Assembly (NCBI RefSeq): GCF_002263495.1 | Contig: NZ_CP022753.1 | Location: 4,154,001-4,218,000 of the forward strand | DNA: 64,000 nucleotides | Reading direction: 5' to 3' | From: Nocardiopsis gilva YIM 90087 | GTDB lineage: Bacteria; Actinomycetota; Actinomycetes; Streptosporangiales; Streptosporangiaceae | Shown here: positions 7,785 to 17,348 of the stretch, piece after piece | Position numbering within the stretch: position 1 is the stretch's first letter | Layout of the letters: each line of letters starts with the position of its first letter | Notes under the pieces: model-generated | The model's input: only the letters and a program-made list of their open reading frames with translations | Databases searched by the model: none | Told to the model about the DNA's origin: nothing | Made by a program: the position numbers and the translations under genes

Positions 7785-8077
7785 TGCGTTCTCCGGCCGC
7801 CTTCGGCCAGCCGATCCCGCCGCAGCCCCGCCCTCGGGCTCGGGTGAGCAGCGACGACGCGGCCACACCGAGGCAGCATCACGCACATAATTAAGCTCAC
7901 CTAAACGCGTTCGCCCTATGCAGCCCGGGACGCTTCATCTAGGCTCTCCAATCGCCACGTCTAGCTCACCCATAGCTAAACGGTGTGTATTAGGTCGGGT
8001 TAAATCCCCGGTAAGATCACCCGACGTTATTCATCCCAATCGCCCCACAAGGGCCATGAACGGGCACGGAGGCGCTC
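7785..8077 (+). promoter_or_regulatory. AT-richer upstream region of APC permease
   Basis: This stretch is less GC-rich than its surroundings and holds two copies of AGCTCACC (7894-7901 and 7963-7970), each followed within 15 nt by a CTAAACG. GGAGG at 8068-8072 precedes the TTG start by 5 nt. The direct repeats are candidate activator or repressor sites; nothing identifies the regulator. Confidence 0.4.
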
Positions 8078-9589
8078 TTGAGCATTCTGCGCAGTCTCGC
8101 GCGCACCAAGAGCATCGAGCAGTCGATCCGGGATACCGATGAGCCCGGTCACCAGCTCAAGAAGGACCTCAACGGGTTCGACCTGATCATCTTCGGCATC
8201 GGTGTGATCATCGGTACCGGCATCTTCGTCGTCACCGGACGACAGGCCGCGGAGAACGCGGGCCCCGCGATCGTCCTGGCGTTCCTCATCGCCGGACTCG
8301 TGTGCGGGCTCGCCGCCATGTGCTACGCGGAGTTCGCCTCCACCGTCCCGGTGGCCGGCAGCGCCTACACGTTCGGCTACGCGGCGCTGGGCGAGTTCCT
8401 CGCCTGGATCATCGGCTGGGACCTGATCCTGGAGTTCACCCTGGCCGCATCGGTGGTCGCGGTGGGCTGGTCCGGCTACGCCAGCGACCTGACCGGCGTC
8501 CCCACCTCGTTCGATGTCGGCGGGTGGACGGTGAACGCCGGCGCGATCCTCATCGTGGTCCTCCTCGGCATCCTCAGCACGCTCGGCACCAAGCTCTCCG
8601 GGCGGGTGTCGATGGTCATCGTCGCCATCAAGGTCGGCATCGTCCTGCTGATCATCGGCGTCGGCGCCTTCTACGTGAAGGCCGCCAACTGGACGCCGTT
8701 CATCCCCGAGCCGCACGCGGTCCCCGCCCAGGAGACCTCGATCGGACACGAGCCACTCACCCACGTGCTGTTCGGCCTGGAGCCGAGCCAGTACGGCCTC
8801 TGGGGCGTGATCACCGCCGCCTCGGTCGTGTTCTTCGCCTTCATCGGCTTCGACGTGGTCGCCACGACCGCCGAGGAGACCAAGAACCCCAAGCGCGACA
8901 TGCCCATCGGCATCTTCGGCTCCCTGATCATCGTGACGATCCTTTACATGGCCGTCTCCGCGGTCATCACCGGCATGCGCCCCTATGCGGAGCTCAACAC
9001 CCCCGCCCCGCTCGCCGAGGCGTTCCGCGCGGTCGGTGCCGACTGGGCGGCTTCGATCATCTCGCTGGGCGGCGTCATCGGCATCACGACGGTCATCCTG
9101 GTCCTCATGATGGGCCAGGCCCGGGTCGGTTTCGCGATGTCGCGCGACGGGCTGCTGCCGCGCGGGCTGTCCAAGTCGCACCCGCGCTTCGGCACGCCCT
9201 ACGTGATGAACATCGTCACCACGGCCGTCGTCGCCGTCCTCGCCGGGCTGGTGCCGATCGGCACGCTGGAGGAGATGGTCAACATCGGGACGCTGTTCGC
9301 GTTCGTGATCGTGTCCGTCGGCGTGATCGTCCTCCGCAGGAACCGGCCGGACCTGCCGCGCGCCTTCCGCACCCCGTGGGTCCCGGTGCTCCCGATCATC
9401 GCGGCCCTGGCCTGCGCCTGGCTGATGGTCAACCTGACCGTCGACACCTGGATCCGCTTCCTCGTGTGGATGGTGGTCGGTGTGGCCATCTACCTCGCCT
9501 ACGGCATGCGCCACAGCCGTGTGGGCCGAGCCGAGCGGGAGGGCGCCGTCACGGCCGAGCCGGCCGGAGGCGGCAGCACCGACGGCTGA
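8078..9589 (+). CDS. APC-superfamily amino acid permease (CAT type)
   Basis: 503 residues, TTG start with GGAGG 5 nt upstream. About 12 membrane segments. The N-terminus LKKDLNGFDLIIFGIGVIIGTGIFVVTG carries the GIG..IGTGIF substrate-site motif of the amino acid-polyamine-organocation family; FFAFIGFDVVATTAEETKNPKRDMP is the TM6-loop signature of cationic amino acid transporters (YfnA-like). Transport of cationic or branched neutral amino acids across the cytoplasmic membrane is likely; specificity is not decidable. It is a monocistronic gene converging on the ACT-GNAT gene across a perfect palindrome. Confidence 0.9.
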   Translation: MSILRSLARTKSIEQSIRDTDEPGHQLKKDLNGFDLIIFGIGVIIGTGIFVVTGRQAAENAGPAIVLAFLIAGLVCGLAAMCYAEFASTVPVAGSAYTFGYAALGEFLAWIIGWDLILEFTLAASVVAVGWSGYASDLTGVPTSFDVGGWTVNAGAILIVVLLGILSTLGTKLSGRVSMVIVAIKVGIVLLIIGVGAFYVKAANWTPFIPEPHAVPAQETSIGHEPLTHVLFGLEPSQYGLWGVITAASVVFFAFIGFDVVATTAEETKNPKRDMPIGIFGSLIIVTILYMAVSAVITGMRPYAELNTPAPLAEAFRAVGADWAASIISLGGVIGITTVILVLMMGQARVGFAMSRDGLLPRGLSKSHPRFGTPYVMNIVTTAVVAVLAGLVPIGTLEEMVNIGTLFAFVIVSVGVIVLRRNRPDLPRAFRTPWVPVLPIIAALACAWLMVNLTVDTWIRFLVWMVVGVAIYLAYGMRHSRVGRAEREGAVTAEPAGGGSTDG

Positions 9590-9623
9590 GGCTCCGAGCC
9601 GCACCGCTCACGCACGGTCGAGA

Positions 9624-9655
9624 GGCGGGGTCCGCGCCATGGCGCGGACCCCGCC
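9624..9655. terminator. Perfect 32-nt palindrome, bidirectional terminator
   Basis: The sequence is its own reverse complement (outer GGCGGGGTCC, centre GCCATGGC). It starts 35 nt after the permease stop and is 123 nt from the stop of the convergent ACT-GNAT gene, so it can end transcripts from both sides. Confidence 0.85.
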
Positions 9656-9778
9656 CTCATTCTTCCCGTGTTCCCGTTGTTCTGGTCCCGTCCTTCTGGT
9701 CCCGTCGATGTGTCTCTGTCGATGTGTTCCTGTTGTTCCTGTCCGCGCCAACGGGTCGGCGTCCGGCCCGCCCCCGTC

Positions 9779-10879
9779 TCAGCCCGAGGTGCCGCCGGGC
9801 GCTCCGGCCTGGCTCAACAGGGTCATCAGCCGCCCGGGGCGACGCGACGGCACCGTACCGGCGACCGGTAGCCGGGCCTGCACGACGCCCTGCCGCGGCG
9901 GGCTCACCGAGGCGCCCAGCCGCCGCATGATGCGCAGCATCGACCGGTTGCCGGGCGTGGTCTCGGCGCGGACCTCGGCGAGCCCCCAGTCGGCGGCGAT
10001 CGCGGTCAGCGCCCGTGCCAGGGCCGTCCCCACTCCGGTTCCCTGCCAGGCGTCCTCGACGAGGAACGCCATCTCGCCCACCCCCGGGTCGAGCGTGTAC
10101 ATCAGGTGGGCCAGGGCGACGGGTTCTCCGCCCTTGAGCGACCGCGCGGCCAGGGTCAGGCCGCGTTCGGGGTCGCAGAAGACGCCGAGCATCCGCGGGC
10201 TGAGCTCGCGCACGCTGGAGAAGTAGCGGCGCCGCGTCGTCTCCGCCGAGCAGCGCAGGTGCAGGCGCTGCAGGGCGGCGGCGTCCCCGGCCCCTACCTG
10301 CCAGACGTAGAGGTCGGTGCCGTGGTGGGTGACGACGGCGCCGTCGGTGGGAGCGGGACCCGCCGACGGGAGCACGGAGCGGACCAGCGCGTCGGCGCGC
10401 GCCGACTCGGTCCAGGTGAAGGGCCGGTCCTCGCGGCGCAGCCGGACGCCACGCAGCGGGCCGACCGGCACCAGCAGGGTGCTCTCGGGTTCCTCGGGGA
10501 ACTCGGCCACGGGCTTGGTGAGGTTGGTCCACCGGGCATCGTCGGCGAGCAGGAGCTCGGCGAGTGCCTCGGGCAGGCGGTTGGGTTCGCGCTGCAGCCG
10601 CGCGGTGAGCAGGAGGGCGCGGGTGACGTCGTCGCCCACTTCGCGGCGTTCGGCGGGGACGGCGATCACCGAGTCGGTGACGCTGCGCCGACTGACCGAG
10701 CGCAGCAGCGAGTGGTGCTCTCCCGGGATGTCGACGATGAACTCGTCGACCACCCCGGCGGCGTCGGCGTGAATGGACAGGCCCACGATGTTGCCGCCGT
10801 GGGCGGCCATCGTCTCGACCACCCCGGCGAGCTGACCTGGCCGGTCGTCGACGACCGTTCGGATCCGCCACAGGGTCAT
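9779..10879 (-). CDS. ACT-domain GNAT N-acetyltransferase
   Basis: 366 residues from ATG 10879 (GGGAG 5 nt upstream). Residues 1-75 are an ACT domain (TLWRIRTVVDDRPGQLAGVVETMAAHGGNIVGLSIH), the amino-acid-sensing fold. Residues about 210-330 are a GNAT domain with the acetyl-CoA loop DAWQGTGVGTALARALT and the following NRSMLRIMRRLG. ACT-GNAT fusions in Micromonospora and Streptomyces are protein lysine acetyltransferases whose activity is set by amino acids such as Cys, Asn or Arg; a similar role is inferred here. The position between an amino acid permease and the histidine operon fits nitrogen sensing. Its 5' leader can form a long hairpin. Confidence 0.85.
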   Translation of the reverse strand: MTLWRIRTVVDDRPGQLAGVVETMAAHGGNIVGLSIHADAAGVVDEFIVDIPGEHHSLLRSVSRRSVTDSVIAVPAERREVGDDVTRALLLTARLQREPNRLPEALAELLLADDARWTNLTKPVAEFPEEPESTLLVPVGPLRGVRLRREDRPFTWTESARADALVRSVLPSAGPAPTDGAVVTHHGTDLYVWQVGAGDAAALQRLHLRCSAETTRRRYFSSVRELSPRMLGVFCDPERGLTLAARSLKGGEPVALAHLMYTLDPGVGEMAFLVEDAWQGTGVGTALARALTAIAADWGLAEVRAETTPGNRSMLRIMRRLGASVSPPRQGVVQARLPVAGTVPSRRPGRLMTLLSQAGAPGGTSG

Positions 10880-10899
10880 GAGCACTCCCTTTACAGATG

Positions 10900-10946
10900 G
10901 GTGCTCCCTACCGCGACACGGCGTTGGATCGGCAGTGGGGAGCACC
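10900..10946 (-). promoter_or_regulatory. Hairpin in leader of ACT-GNAT gene
   Basis: GGTGCTCCC (10900-10908) pairs with GGGAGCACC (10938-10946), and the stem continues inward with CTACCG/CGGCAG (one mismatch), leaving a 17-nt loop. On the minus strand the hairpin ends about 20 nt before the start codon, next to the ribosome site GGGAG. Confidence 0.55.
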
Positions 10947-11016
10947 GACTCGCTCCGAGTCTGCTTACCCTATGTTTCCGGCAGGCTACGGGGCGGTTAG
11001 CGTCGACTTCAACCCT

Positions 11017-11120
11017 GGAATCCCTGCGGCGTCGGGGATTCCGGCCGTGGCGCGGTGCCGCGGACCCGGTGCGGGGAGTGACGTGGAGTGACGGCAGAGA
11101 CGGGAGAGGTGGGAGTGACG
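11017..11120 (-). terminator. Hairpin and GGAGTGACG repeats downstream of hutI
   Basis: Downstream of the hutI stop (11128) lie three copies of GGAGTGACG (11075-11083, 11085-11093, 11112-11120) and then an 8-bp hairpin GGAATCCC/GGGATTCC (11017-11024, 11035-11042). The hairpin may end the hut transcript; the role of the short repeats is unknown. Confidence 0.4.
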
Positions 11121-11127
11121 GCCGTCC

Positions 11128-12339
11128 TCAGGGGCGGCCGCTGACGATCTCCCCGTCCTTCCACACCGCGGCGACCTGGGGGACGCCGGGCCGGTAGGCG
11201 AGGTAGATGTGGTTGGGCGCGTCCAGCAGAGCGAGGTCGGCGCGGGCGCCGACGCCGAGGTGGCCCACGTCGCTGCGGCGCAGGGCGCGGGCTCCGCCCG
11301 CGGTCGCCGCCCACAGCGCCTCGTCGGGGGTCATGCGCATCTCCCGCACCGCCAGGGCGATACAGAAGGCGATGCTGGAGGTGAAGCAGGAGCCGGGGTT
11401 GCAGTCCCCAGCCAGGGCGACCGTGGCACCGGCGTCGAGGAGGGCGCGGGCGTCGGGGTAGGACTGGCGGGTGGAGAAGTCCACGCCGGGGAGCAGGGTG
11501 GCGACCGTGCCGTCCCCGCCCTTGGCGGACTGGGCGAGGGCGTCCACGTCGTCGCCGGTCAGGTAGGTGCAGTGGTCGACCGAGGCGGCGCCGAGCTCGA
11601 CGGCCAGCCGCACGCCCGGCCCTGCGCCGAGCTGATTTCCGTGCACACGCGCGCGCAGCCCCCGCTCCTGTCCGGCGGCGAGGATGCGGCGCGACGCCTC
11701 CTCGTCGAACGCGCCGCGCTCGCAGAACACGTCGATCCAGCGCGCGTGCGGGGCGCAGGCGTCCAGCATGGGGCCGGTGACGAGATCGACGTATCCGGCG
11801 GGGTCCTCGGCGTACTCCGGGGGGACGATGTGCGCACCGAGGAAGGTGACCTCGTCGGTGAGCCGCCCGGCCACGCGCAGGGCACGCTCCTCGTCGGCGA
11901 CGCTGAGCCCGTAGCCGGACTTGACCTCCAGCGTGGTGGTGCCCTGGGCGTGTGCCTCCCGCAGCAGGCGGGTCGCGTTGCCCAGCAGGTCGGCGTCGCT
12001 CGCGGCCCGCGTGGCGGCGACCGTGGTGCGGATCCCGCCGGCCGCATAGGGCTGCCCGCTCATCCGGGCGGCGAACTCGCGGCTGCGGTCACCGGCGAAG
12101 ACGATGTGGGAGTGGCTGTCGACGAAGCCGGGGATGACGCAGCGTCCGTCCGCTTCGACGCGGACGTCGGCCTCAGGGGCGCGCGAGGCCGACCCCACCC
12201 AGGCGACGCGGCCGCCCTCGATCAGCAGCGCGGCGTCGGCGAGCTCGCCGAGCGGCCCCTCCCCCAGCCCGGGGTCGTTGGTGACGAGGGTGCCGATGCC
12301 GTCGATGAGGACGGACGTCGGCGCTGCCGGTGCGGTCAT
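11128..12339 (-). CDS. hutI: Imidazolonepropionase
   Basis: 403 residues, ATG with AAGGAG 8 nt upstream. An amidohydrolase-superfamily barrel: the metal-binding [22 protein letters not shown], the [17 protein letters not shown] stretch, the later metal-ligand region [10 protein letters not shown] and VHGNQLG, and the C-terminal DPN-type segment [14 protein letters not shown]. It opens 4-imidazolone-5-propionate to N-formimino-L-glutamate, step 3 of histidine degradation. Last gene of the leftward hut operon, 136 nt after hutF; the gap holds only CT-rich sequence. Confidence 0.95.
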   Translation of the reverse strand: MTAPAAPTSVLIDGIGTLVTNDPGLGEGPLGELADAALLIEGGRVAWVGSASRAPEADVRVEADGRCVIPGFVDSHSHIVFAGDRSREFAARMSGQPYAAGGIRTTVAATRAASDADLLGNATRLLREAHAQGTTTLEVKSGYGLSVADEERALRVAGRLTDEVTFLGAHIVPPEYAEDPAGYVDLVTGPMLDACAPHARWIDVFCERGAFDEEASRRILAAGQERGLRARVHGNQLGAGPGVRLAVELGAASVDHCTYLTGDDVDALAQSAKGGDGTVATLLPGVDFSTRQSYPDARALLDAGATVALAGDCNPGSCFTSSIAFCIALAVREMRMTPDEALWAATAGGARALRRSDVGHLGVGARADLALLDAPNHIYLAYRPGVPQVAAVWKDGEIVSGRP

Positions 12340-12475
12340 CTGCGGTGCTCCTTCTGTTCGGATCAGTCGGGCTGGTCGGGCCGGTCGAGGGTCGGGGTCG
12401 CTTCCGCGTCTTTTCCGTGTCTTTTCCGCGTCTCTTGCGCGCCCGGGCTCCGGGTGCCGCCGGGCTGGGCGTGCG

Positions 12476-13957
12476 TCAGTGGTGCCGGGAGGCCGACGCG
12501 TACAGGTCGGCGATCGCGGCGTCGAGCTCGCGGGCGGTGTCGGGGATGGTCAGGTGCGCGCCATCGCGGACGATCCACCGGCCGTCGGCCATGACGTGCC
12601 GGACGTCGGCGGCGGTGGCGGCGAACACGACGGCGTCGCTGGCACGGGCGGGGTCGAGCCCGGCGAGCCGGATGCTGTCCAGGCCGACAGTGACCAGGTC
12701 GGCGCGGGCGCCGGGGATGAGCGTTCCGGCCTCGGCGGAGGTCGCGGGGCCCCAGCCGAGGGAGGCGTGCCCGTGCAGGGTGGCGGCGGCCCGCAGGGAC
12801 GAGAGGGCCAGCGTGCCGCGACGGCCGGTGCGCAGCCGCTCGTGCAGTTCCGCACCGCGCATCTCCTCGAACATGTCGATCTGCGCGTGCTGGTCGGTGC
12901 CCAGGGACAGCGCGGCGGGTCCGGTGCCGTCGGCGCACTCGGCCGCCACCAGGTCACCGGTGCGGGCGATGCCGTCGGCGAGGTCCCGCTCGGTGGTCAG
13001 GCACAGGCAGACCGTGGCGCGCGCCGCCCGGATGGCGCTGACGTCGGCGTCGGTGAGGTTGGTGGCGTGCACCAGGCTGGTGCGGGGACCGAGCGCCCCG
13101 GAGTCGGCGAGCAGGGCGGTGGGCGTGCGGCCGTAGGCGGCCTGGCACGCCGTGTTCTCGGCGCGCTGCTCGGAGACGTGGACGTGGAGGGGCACCTCGC
13201 GGGCCTCGGCCCAAGCGGCGACGTCGGGGATCTGCGCGGCGGGGACGGCGCGGACCGAGTGCACGGCCGCGCCGACGCGGGCGTGGTCGCCCTGCGGGCG
13301 GAAGGCGTCCACCCGGGCGGCCCAGGCGTCGGCGCCGCCGTCACCGAAGCGCAGCTGCGGACCGTCGAGCGGGGTGTGCCCGCCCTCGGCGGACAGACCG
13401 CCGGACAGGTAGCAGGTGTCGAGGACGGTGATGCGGATCCCGGCGTCGGCCGCGGCGGCGACCAGGGCCGCGCCCATGGCGTTGGGGTCGGCGTACGGCA
13501 CGCCGACCCGGTCGTGGTGCAGGTAGTGGAACTCGCCCACGCAGGTGATCCCGGCCAGCGCCATCTCCGCGTACACCGCGCGGGCGAGCCGGTGGTAGGA
13601 GTCGGGGGTGAGCCGGCCGGCGACCTCGTACATCCGCTCGCGCCAGGTCCAGAACGAGCCGCCGTCGCCGTGGGTGCGCCCGCGCAGCGCGCGGTGGAAG
13701 GCGTGGGAGTGGGCGTTGGCGAGCCCGGCCATGGTGAGTCCGGGCAGCCGCTCGGCGTCGGCGGGCGCCGCCATGCCGGGCGTGACCGACGCGATCCGGC
13801 CGTCCGAGCCGACCTCGATCACCACGTCGGCCTCGACCGGGGCGTCGTCCCCGCCGGTCCAGGCCCACGCGCACCAGTAGCGGCGCACCGCGTCCCGGGG
13901 GTGCGCGCGGTGGGCGTGGTCGTCGTGGGGTCTGCCGGAGGTGGGGCTGGGGCTCAC
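12476..13957 (-). CDS. hutF: Formimidoylglutamate deiminase
   Basis: 493 residues from GTG 13957, with AAGGA 4-5 nt upstream; longer starts read into low-complexity Arg-rich sequence. Amidohydrolase superfamily: [16 protein letters not shown] (HxH metal site with the family AFxRAxxG), [23 protein letters not shown] and [17 protein letters not shown] supply the metal and substrate residues. It deaminates N-formimino-L-glutamate to N-formyl-L-glutamate plus ammonia, so this organism uses the five-step pathway and not direct formiminoglutamase. An N-formylglutamate deformylase (hutG) would be needed next and is not seen under its usual form. Confidence 0.93.
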   Translation of the reverse strand: MSPSPTSGRPHDDHAHRAHPRDAVRRYWCAWAWTGGDDAPVEADVVIEVGSDGRIASVTPGMAAPADAERLPGLTMAGLANAHSHAFHRALRGRTHGDGGSFWTWRERMYEVAGRLTPDSYHRLARAVYAEMALAGITCVGEFHYLHHDRVGVPYADPNAMGAALVAAAADAGIRITVLDTCYLSGGLSAEGGHTPLDGPQLRFGDGGADAWAARVDAFRPQGDHARVGAAVHSVRAVPAAQIPDVAAWAEAREVPLHVHVSEQRAENTACQAAYGRTPTALLADSGALGPRTSLVHATNLTDADVSAIRAARATVCLCLTTERDLADGIARTGDLVAAECADGTGPAALSLGTDQHAQIDMFEEMRGAELHERLRTGRRGTLALSSLRAAATLHGHASLGWGPATSAEAGTLIPGARADLVTVGLDSIRLAGLDPARASDAVVFAATAADVRHVMADGRWIVRDGAHLTIPDTARELDAAIADLYASASRHH

Positions 13958-14188
13958 GCGTTCCTTGCCTTTCGCGTCATGGTTGGTTTGTGACCGTCCG
14001 CGGGGTCGGGCGATCCTCGCGGCGCCGGGTCGGGCCGTTCCGTGTCGGCCGTGAGCGCGCTGGTCCGGCGGCGGGTCATCGTGCTGTGGACGCCGCTCCG
14101 CGAGGTCCGGTCCGTTGCTCCGGCTGGCTGGGGCGCTCCCACTGCGGCGGCCTGAGACGTCCACGTCCCGCCACCGCCCCGGACGACG

Positions 14189-15481
14189 TCACGGGGAGCC
14201 CTTCTCCCCCTGCCCCTTCTGCCGCTTCTGCCCCTTCTGCTCCTGGTGCTCCTCGTGCTCCTCTTTCTCGTGGAGCAGGTCGGCCAGGACGTCGGCCAAC
14301 GCGGTGACGCCCTGGTGGCAGTCATCGGGACGGGCGAACTCCTGCGGGGCGTGGGAGATCCCGCTGGGATTGCGGACGAAGAGCATCGCAGTGGGAACCG
14401 AGGCGGCGAGGACTCCGGCGTCGTGCCCGGCTCCGGTGGGGAGCACGGGGGCGGGGGTGCCGTCCGCGCCGATGACCGCGGCGATGTGGTCGCGCAGGGC
14501 GGTGTCGAAGTCGACGACGGGGGTGTAGGACTCCTCGTAGCGGGCGTGGAAGACGCTGTGCTCACTCGCGGCGCGTTTGGCGACGGCGTCGACGTGGTCG
14601 ACGACCGCGTGCAGCGTGGCCTCGTCGGGGGCGCGGGCGTCCAGCCAGGTCCGGACCCGACTGGGGATGGCGTTGGTGCCGTTGGGGGCGACGTGCACCT
14701 TGCCGATGGTGGCCACGGCGTCGTGGGCTTCGGCCGCGGCACGCGCGGCCAGCACGGTCTCGGCGAACGGCAGCATCGGGTCCTTGCGGTCGGCCAGACG
14801 GGTCGATCCGGCGTGGTCGCCCTGGCCGGAGAAGTCCATCCGCCACCGGCCGTGCGGCCATACGGAGCTGGCGACGCCGACGGCGGAGTCGGTGTGGATG
14901 AGCGCGGTGCCCTGCTCGACGTGGAGCTCGATGAACACGCCGACGCGGCCGAGAAGGTCGGGGTCAGCGCCGATGCGGCCGGGGTCGTGCCCGGCCCGTT
15001 CCATGGCGCGCTCCCAGGTGACGCCGTCGGCGTCGGTGAGGCCGAGAGCGCGTTCGGGGGTAATGGCCCCGGTGAGCAACCGCGTGCCCAGGCACGGCAC
15101 ACCGAAGCGGGCGCCTTCTTCCTCGACGAAGACGGTGACGGCGAGCGGGCGGGAGGGGCGCACGCCGCGGCGCTTGAGCTCGTCCACCGCCGCCAGCGCG
15201 CTGACGACACCGAGCGGGCCGTCGAAGGCGCCGCCGTCCGGAACGGAGTCCAGGTGGGATCCGGTGACGACGGCGTCGGGTCCGGGCTCGCCCCACCACG
15301 CCCACAGGTTGCCGTTGCGGTCGGTCTCGACCGTCAGCCCACGGGCGGTCGCGGCCGCGACGAACCACGCGCGCACGTCGGCGTCGGCCTCCCCCCAGGA
15401 GAAGCGCCGGTAGCCGCCGGTGGTCCGGTTCCGGCCCAAGGGTTCCAGGTCCGCCCAGAGTTGATCGAAGCCGTCGCTCAT
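14189..15481 (-). CDS. M20 allantoate/N-carbamoyl amino acid amidohydrolase-like
   Basis: 430 residues from ATG 15481. The M20 dinuclear-metal hydrolase pattern is complete: VVTGSHLDSVPDGGAFDGPLG, FVEEEGARFG, and ELHVEQG; the dimerisation domain follows and NPSGISHAPQEFA closes the site. Allantoate amidohydrolases and N-carbamoyl-L-amino acid hydrolases share this signature. It sits between hutU and hutF inside the histidine operon, where a hutG deformylase is expected, so hydrolysis of N-formyl-L-glutamate is a reasonable inference. The C-terminus ends in a 27-residue Glu/Lys/Gln tail encoded by a short-period repeat. Confidence 0.88.
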   Translation of the reverse strand: MSDGFDQLWADLEPLGRNRTTGGYRRFSWGEADADVRAWFVAAATARGLTVETDRNGNLWAWWGEPGPDAVVTGSHLDSVPDGGAFDGPLGVVSALAAVDELKRRGVRPSRPLAVTVFVEEEGARFGVPCLGTRLLTGAITPERALGLTDADGVTWERAMERAGHDPGRIGADPDLLGRVGVFIELHVEQGTALIHTDSAVGVASSVWPHGRWRMDFSGQGDHAGSTRLADRKDPMLPFAETVLAARAAAEAHDAVATIGKVHVAPNGTNAIPSRVRTWLDARAPDEATLHAVVDHVDAVAKRAASEHSVFHARYEESYTPVVDFDTALRDHIAAVIGADGTPAPVLPTGAGHDAGVLAASVPTAMLFVRNPSGISHAPQEFARPDDCHQGVTALADVLADLLHEKEEHEEHQEQKGQKRQKGQGEKGSP

Positions 15482-15614
15482 GCCCGCCCTCTGTCCTCGT
15501 CCTCGCTGGTCATGGATATCGGTGCTGTGCCACATTCGTGGTGCTGTGCCGGACGGCGGTGCCAGGGCTGAGGGGAAGTCGGCCCTGGCACCGCTTCGTC
15601 CCGCGGGCGCGGGC

Positions 15615-17306
15615 CTAGCCCTCGCTCATCGGAACGCGCACACCGTGCCGCCGGGCCACCTCCTGGGCCTCGGGGTAACCGGCGTCGACGTGCCGGATGA
15701 CGCCCATGGCCGGGTCATTGGTGAGCACCCGCTCCAGCTTCATCGCGGCCAGGTCGGTGCCGTCGGCGACCGTGACCTGGCCCGCGTGGATCGAGCGTCC
15801 CATGCCGACCCCGCCACCGTGGTGGATGGACACCCACGACGCGCCGGAGGAGGTGTTGACCAGTGCGTTGAGCAGGGGCCAGTCGGCGATCGCGTCGGAG
15901 CCGTCCTTCATCGCCTCGGTCTCCCGGTAGGGGGAGGCCACCGAACCGGTGTCCAGGTGGTCGCGGCCGATCGCGATGGGCGCGCTGATCTCGCCGGAGG
16001 CGACGAGCTCGTTGAAGCGCAGGCCCGCGGCGGCGCGCTCGCCCTGGCCGAGCCAGCAGATGCGGGCCGGCAGCCCCTGGTAGGCCACACGCTCCCCGGC
16101 CATCCGGATCCACCGGATGAGGTGCTCATTGTCGGGGAAGAGCTCGCAGATGGCCTGGTCGGTGCGGGCGATGTCCTTGGGGTCGCCGGACAGCGCCGCC
16201 CACCGGAACGGGCCCTTGCCCTCGCAGAACAGCGGGCGGATGTAGGCGGGCACGAAACCCGGGAAGTCGAACGCGCGGGCGAACCCGGCGGTCTGGGCCT
16301 CGCCGCGGATCGAGTTGCCGTAGTCGAACACCTCGGCTCCGGCGTCCATGAAGCCGACCATCGCCTCGACGTGCACGGCCATGGAGGCGCGCGCCCGCTC
16401 GGTGAACTCCTCGGGCTTGGCGGCGGCGTAGTCGCGCCACTCCTCGAAGGGCACGCCGACCGGCAGGCAGGCCAGCGGGTCGTGGGCGGAGGTCTGGTCG
16501 GTGACGATGTCGATGGGGGCGCCGCGGCGCAGCAGCTCGGGCACCACCTCGGCGGCGTTGCCGAGCAGGCCGATGGACAGCGGGCGGCGGGCGTCGCGCG
16601 CCTCGACGGCCAGGCGCAGCGCCTCGTCGATGCTGTCGGTGCGCGCGTCGAGGTAGCGGTGCTCGATGCGGCGGTCGATGCGGCTGGAGTCGCACTCCAC
16701 CACGATGGCGACGCCGTCGTTCATGGTGACGGCGAGCGGCTGGGCGCCACCCATGCCGCCGAGGCCCGCGGTGAGGGTGATGGTTCCGGCGAGCGTCCCG
16801 TTGCCCGGCCCGTCCGAGCCGCCCAGTTTGCGGGCGACCGCTCCGAAGGTCTCGTAGGTGCCCTGGAGGATGCCCTGGGTGCCGATGTAGATCCAGGACC
16901 CGGCGGTCATCTGCCCGTACATGGTGAGGCCGAGCGCCTCCAGGCGGCGGAACTCCTCCCAGTTCGCCCAGTCGCCGACGAGGTTGCTGTTGGCGATGAG
17001 CACGCGCGGCGCCCACTCGTGGGTGCGCATGATGCCGACGGGGCGGCCGGACTGCACCAGCAGCGTCTCGTCGGCCTCCAGGTCGCGCAGGGAGGCCGAG
17101 ATGCGGTCGAAGCTGTGCCAGTCGCGGGCGGCCCGGCCGGTCCCGCCGTAGACGACGAGGTCATCGGGGTGCTCGGCGACCTCCGGGTCGAGGTTGTTGT
17201 GAAGCATCCGCAGGGCGGCCTCCTGCTGCCAGCCTTTGGCGGAGATCGCGGTGCCGCGCGGGGCGCGCACCGGGCGCGGGCCGGAGGCCGCGTTGTGGGT
17301 CGTCAT
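15615..17306 (-). CDS. hutU: Urocanate hydratase
   Basis: 563 residues from ATG 17306 (family about 550-560); an in-frame GTG at 17339 lacks a ribosome site. Recognisable blocks are [20 protein letters not shown] at the N-terminus, [21 protein letters not shown]-like sequence near 140, the NAD+-binding [15 protein letters not shown], and the catalytic [16 protein letters not shown] with its Cys. It adds water to urocanate to give 4-imidazolone-5-propionate, step 2 of histidine degradation, with tightly bound NAD+. It follows hutH by 42 nt and is surely cotranscribed. Confidence 0.96.
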   Translation of the reverse strand: MTTHNAASGPRPVRAPRGTAISAKGWQQEAALRMLHNNLDPEVAEHPDDLVVYGGTGRAARDWHSFDRISASLRDLEADETLLVQSGRPVGIMRTHEWAPRVLIANSNLVGDWANWEEFRRLEALGLTMYGQMTAGSWIYIGTQGILQGTYETFGAVARKLGGSDGPGNGTLAGTITLTAGLGGMGGAQPLAVTMNDGVAIVVECDSSRIDRRIEHRYLDARTDSIDEALRLAVEARDARRPLSIGLLGNAAEVVPELLRRGAPIDIVTDQTSAHDPLACLPVGVPFEEWRDYAAAKPEEFTERARASMAVHVEAMVGFMDAGAEVFDYGNSIRGEAQTAGFARAFDFPGFVPAYIRPLFCEGKGPFRWAALSGDPKDIARTDQAICELFPDNEHLIRWIRMAGERVAYQGLPARICWLGQGERAAAGLRFNELVASGEISAPIAIGRDHLDTGSVASPYRETEAMKDGSDAIADWPLLNALVNTSSGASWVSIHHGGGVGMGRSIHAGQVTVADGTDLAAMKLERVLTNDPAMGVIRHVDAGYPEAQEVARRHGVRVPMSEG

Positions 17307-17348
17307 CTTCGTCGATTCCCCTTTCCCCTTCTGGGTCACGTGGGGTTG

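Noticed and set aside
7894-7970. DtxR/IdeR iron box upstream of the permease
   Set aside because: TTAAGCTCACCTAA resembles the box only in its ends; the core TTAGGTTAGCCTAA pattern is not met.
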